This document shows, in pieces, positions 46,321 through 48,540 of a stretch of DNA of 48,540 nt. The translations under genes were made by a program, and so were the position numbers. Below the pieces are notes generated by a model. The model made no database searches, was not told the origin of the DNA, and saw nothing but the letters and a program-made list of their open reading frames with translations. This stretch comes from Ignavibacteria bacterium UBA2333. GTDB taxonomy: Bacteria > Bacteroidota > Ignavibacteria > Kapaibacteriales > Kapaibacteriaceae. Positions within the stretch are counted from its first letter, which is position 1. Each line of letters opens with the position of its first letter. The stretch is from assembly GCA_002344895.1 (NCBI GenBank), contig DDUR01000051.1, positions 65,896 through 114,435 of the forward strand, read 5' to 3'.

Positions 46321-46379
46321 GCCAAGACCTTCCTAGCTTACAGTTGTTACGAAGGAAGCCTTTCCTCAACTGCATCACT

Positions 46380-46678
46380 ATGAATCGTACCATCCTCATC
46401 ATTCTTACTACCTGTTCTCTCTCGGTAAGTAGTTGCGATTCACCGAGCAACGAACGATTCGACTTGACGTGCGTGACAACGATTCGATAGTCATGTCACG
46501 CTACGGTTGTCCATCGGTTTTGGCGCACCATACTCTAAACGATAGCACACTCACGATAGAGGGCAGGGAGTATATGGGATTCCTCTATCTGACCGACTCG
46601 ACTCTAAGGCTTCACCCATATATAAATGACATGGCGATTGCCATGATGTATGCCGTTGAGTATCAGCGAATTCGATGA
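46380..46678 (+). pseudogene. Chimeric, frameshifted RIR-tail lipoprotein gene
   Basis: The first ~20 codons (MNRTILIILTTCSLSVSSC) match the signal peptide of the gene at 41867. At about 46450 the sequence jumps to the body of the 42374 type in another frame (IRLDVRDNDSIVMSRYG through LTDSTLRLHPYINDM and VEYQRIR). About 50 codons are missing at the junction. The upstream 30 bases also match those before 41867. It looks like a deletion or recombination between two paralogues. Confidence 0.75.
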
Positions 46679-47499
46679 AATGGCGGTATGCTGCTTACGT
46701 TTAGCTGTACTAGGTGTTCCCCGATTTCCACTTTGAGTTGACATACAGCACACCTCGGGGATGTTCTGAGATCTGATTGTAACAGTGGGACAGCATTTGT
46801 CGGCCGAGTTCGAATCCGTCGGAGCTCAGCGTCAGCTGATGTAAACTAGGGAATGCATCACGGTAGCAAGAGTACCTAGAATTGACTACTTTAATCGTAG
46901 TAAAAGCAAACACATTCTATCCGTCCTTTTTATGTGACCTGCTTTTGGTTTGCACACTAAACAGAGCACTCACGGTGGAGAGTTCATTCACTGCAAAGCC
47001 TGCAGAAAAGAGTGTCGAAACAATGGCAACGGACCCAAACCAATGGTCACTGCTCTGAAACATCCACTCAAACTACTCTGCACATTTACCGCATGTGTTG
47101 CAGTTCTTGCATCGTGCGGGGGGACACATGGCCGAATTGGTAGTGTGTGGATTGATCTTCCCGCCGATACAGTCGTAAACATACTTATGCAAAATGAGAT
47201 TTTGTCAATCCATCCAGTACTTGAGGGCGTTGGTGGTCAAGGGAGCACGTACCTGATGTTGCCTGTCTCCTCTGCAAGTCAGGAATTTGACACGATACGC
47301 ATACATGTGACCATTGACATTGTTCAAGACGGAGTTACGGGATGTTATCTGAGCCTTATCGGCTACATGCCCAAAGGTACAGATCGCTATTGTATGCAGG
47401 ACAAATGCACCTCGGAACAGGATGAAGCTGCGCTACGTTTATTCGAAGCTATCGTTCTCAACCCACTTAGAAGACACATAAGGATTGGGGAGCTCGAGA
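46674..47499 (+). repeat. 825-bp direct repeat, copy 2
   Basis: Second copy of 42750-43574, with scattered substitutions. Both the non-coding leader and the lipoprotein coding part are kept. Confidence 0.9.
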
Positions 47500-47504
47500 C
47501 GTAG
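47043..47504 (+). CDS. Lipoprotein, paralogue 2 of a duplicated pair
   Basis: A 153-residue lipoprotein (start ATG 47043, lipobox VLASC) nearly identical to that at 43118. Differences cluster in the middle (for example HVTIDIVQDGVTGCYLSLIGYMPKGT) while the signal peptide and C-terminal EQDEAALRLFEAIVLN stretch are unchanged. Function unknown. Confidence 0.65.
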   Translation: MVTALKHPLKLLCTFTACVAVLASCGGTHGRIGSVWIDLPADTVVNILMQNEILSIHPVLEGVGGQGSTYLMLPVSSASQEFDTIRIHVTIDIVQDGVTGCYLSLIGYMPKGTDRYCMQDKCTSEQDEAALRLFEAIVLNPLRRHIRIGELET

Positions 47505-47809
47505 ATCGAGCGTTTCATGAAGAATGATGTAAGACCAGCACCGTGAACGGATTGTTCGTGGACCATATCGTTGGCTTGTGTCGGCACCATCCGGCTTTAT
47601 GAACGTTGGTGCGAGGGGCCGACGGTTAATGTGTGTCTGCAGCGCCGCCTAAGAAACGCTGTCAATTGACGCAGTTCGGCCCATGGTAGGTGCTCGGGTA
47701 TTCTATCGTAACGGCATCAATGACATATATTCGACTCGTTCCACTCGAGAACCCTACATATGAAACGCGTACGATGTACCAGATGCCGCTGTAAACTCAA
47801 CGACACGAA
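47505..47809. other. Intergenic region
   Basis: No gene is visible. Near the right end CACTCGAG at about 47740 and ATGAAACG recall the leader module, but the match is too short to call. Confidence 0.35.
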
Positions 47810-48142
47810 ATGATGCGTGAAGTATTCTCCATCTTTAACGTACTTGCCTACTGGATTCCAGTGTGTCTGGCTCTGTTGTGGCTGCTACTTCGACGTCGAA
47901 GGATCGTAGACATAACGAGCTTTGTATGGCAGCTCACATGGTTGGTGCCAATACTGCTGAACTATTACCTCGTCGTATTCTGGATCGATGTTTCGTTACT
48001 CTTAACCGGTGCATCAACATCAATACTTGTGTTGACGGTGATGTTCGGCATTGTGCTTGTTCCGCTACTCCTGACGTCTGTCTTTATACGAATACATCGT
48101 GGACGGAAATCAAAACAACTGAGTCGTGACGATGAAGCGTAG
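47810..48142 (+). CDS. Small membrane protein, unknown function
   Basis: A 110-residue protein with three hydrophobic helices (about residues 8-26, 39-58, 63-92) and a charged tail RIHRGRKSKQLSRDDEA. ATG 47813 is an alternative start. Its end overlaps the next gene by 11 bases, so they are co-translated. No family recognised. Confidence 0.6.
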   Translation: MMREVFSIFNVLAYWIPVCLALLWLLLRRRRIVDITSFVWQLTWLVPILLNYYLVVFWIDVSLLLTGASTSILVLTVMFGIVLVPLLLTSVFIRIHRGRKSKQLSRDDEA

Positions 48143-48512
48143 TACTCAGTTCATCGTGTTTGGTGTACTTGCTACCACTTCCTACGTGTTATCATCAATG
48201 TACCTGAAGCGTCGTCAAATGTATGTTCACAATAACATCCGCATACAGTCAGAGTGTATTGTTACCGACAATGGTAAAATCGGACTACGAGTTAAGAAGG
48301 TGATGAACGGAGACAGTGCGGCAAAGTCGTTAGAAGGACAGGTGATCTACCATGATGGTTATATGGCGAGCACAGAAGATGTCTTCTCAGACTTTGTTTC
48401 TCAAGGTTGCGATATAGACTTCGTCGGAGATGTGGACGTATATCCCTCCGTAACACTGACGCACCGAATGTTTCGAATACGGGGTTTCTCCATTGGACGA
48501 CAAAATCCCTGA
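48132..48512 (+). CDS. Single-pass membrane or exported protein, unknown function
   Basis: A 126-residue protein (ATG 48132; GTG 48126 also in frame) with an N-terminal membrane anchor (about residues 6-23) and a beta-rich soluble part (NNIRIQSECIVTDNGKIGLRV). It overlaps the preceding gene and closes the visible array. No family recognised. Confidence 0.6.
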   Translation: MKRSTQFIVFGVLATTSYVLSSMYLKRRQMYVHNNIRIQSECIVTDNGKIGLRVKKVMNGDSAAKSLEGQVIYHDGYMASTEDVFSDFVSQGCDIDFVGDVDVYPSVTLTHRMFRIRGFSIGRQNP

Positions 48513-48540
48513 GTTTCAGCCGTGCTTCCCCCCACCATCC

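Noticed and set aside
46011..46325. 104-codon minus-strand frame next to the transposase
   Set aside because: It is the wrong frame of the IS3 transposase N-terminal region plus flanking DNA; the real signal is split across other frames.

Overview
The window looks like a chromosomal piece from a bacterium of the Bacteroidota/Chlorobiota (FCB) group, possibly a Kapabacteria-like lineage. The evidence is a two-gene secD-secF pair, a TonB-dependent receptor with a carboxypeptidase-like N-terminal domain, large secreted proteins with type IX secretion (T9SS)-type C-terminal tails, many lipoproteins, and A/T-rich elements resembling the TAnnTTTG promoter box. The lineage is inferred from gene content only; there is no rRNA in the window.

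Region 1 (1-17300) is ordinary chromosome: secD, secF, a STAS-domain protein and purA in one direction, then a 1399-residue secreted protein, a convergent exported protein, a TonB-dependent receptor, and a 1333-residue T9SS cargo protein built from two ~660-residue repeats. A strong terminator closes this run. It is followed by two minisatellites and a small outer-membrane barrel gene on the minus strand.

Region 2 (18180-33840) is a composite defence island organised as a type I restriction-modification operon. The order is hsdM, a winged-helix-like accessory gene, hsdS, a SIR2-domain gene and a HerA-type ATPase gene (a SIR2-HerA/Nezha-like pair), then 1.1 kb of decayed DNA, a GIY-YIG-like gene coupled to a dead 5' stub of hsdR, a HEPN/AbiU2-like gene, a short HipA-like stub coupled to a DUF3037 gene, a GIY-YIG-DUF4357 gene, and finally an intact hsdR. 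The dead hsdR start sits in the same ATGA overlap as the live one, so the island seems to have grown by inserting or swapping blocks at the hsdR start.

Region 3 (33885-48540) begins with a Crp/Fnr-type regulator and an outer-membrane lipoprotein. It then becomes a more A/T-rich array of small lipoproteins, small membrane proteins and pseudogenes, with several recent duplications: a 355-bp direct repeat, an 825-bp repeat, and a family of lipoproteins ending in an R-I-R tail. Inside it are an Rhs core fragment followed out of frame by an orphan toxin-tip domain with a His/Cys caspase-like signature, a neighbouring membrane protein that could be its immunity protein, and a decayed IS3-type transposase. 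The array resembles the toxin-tip/immunity graveyards seen downstream of polymorphic toxin genes, but that reading is inference. A promoter/leader/start-codon module is shared by the GIY-YIG-like gene of the defence island and at least two loci of this array.
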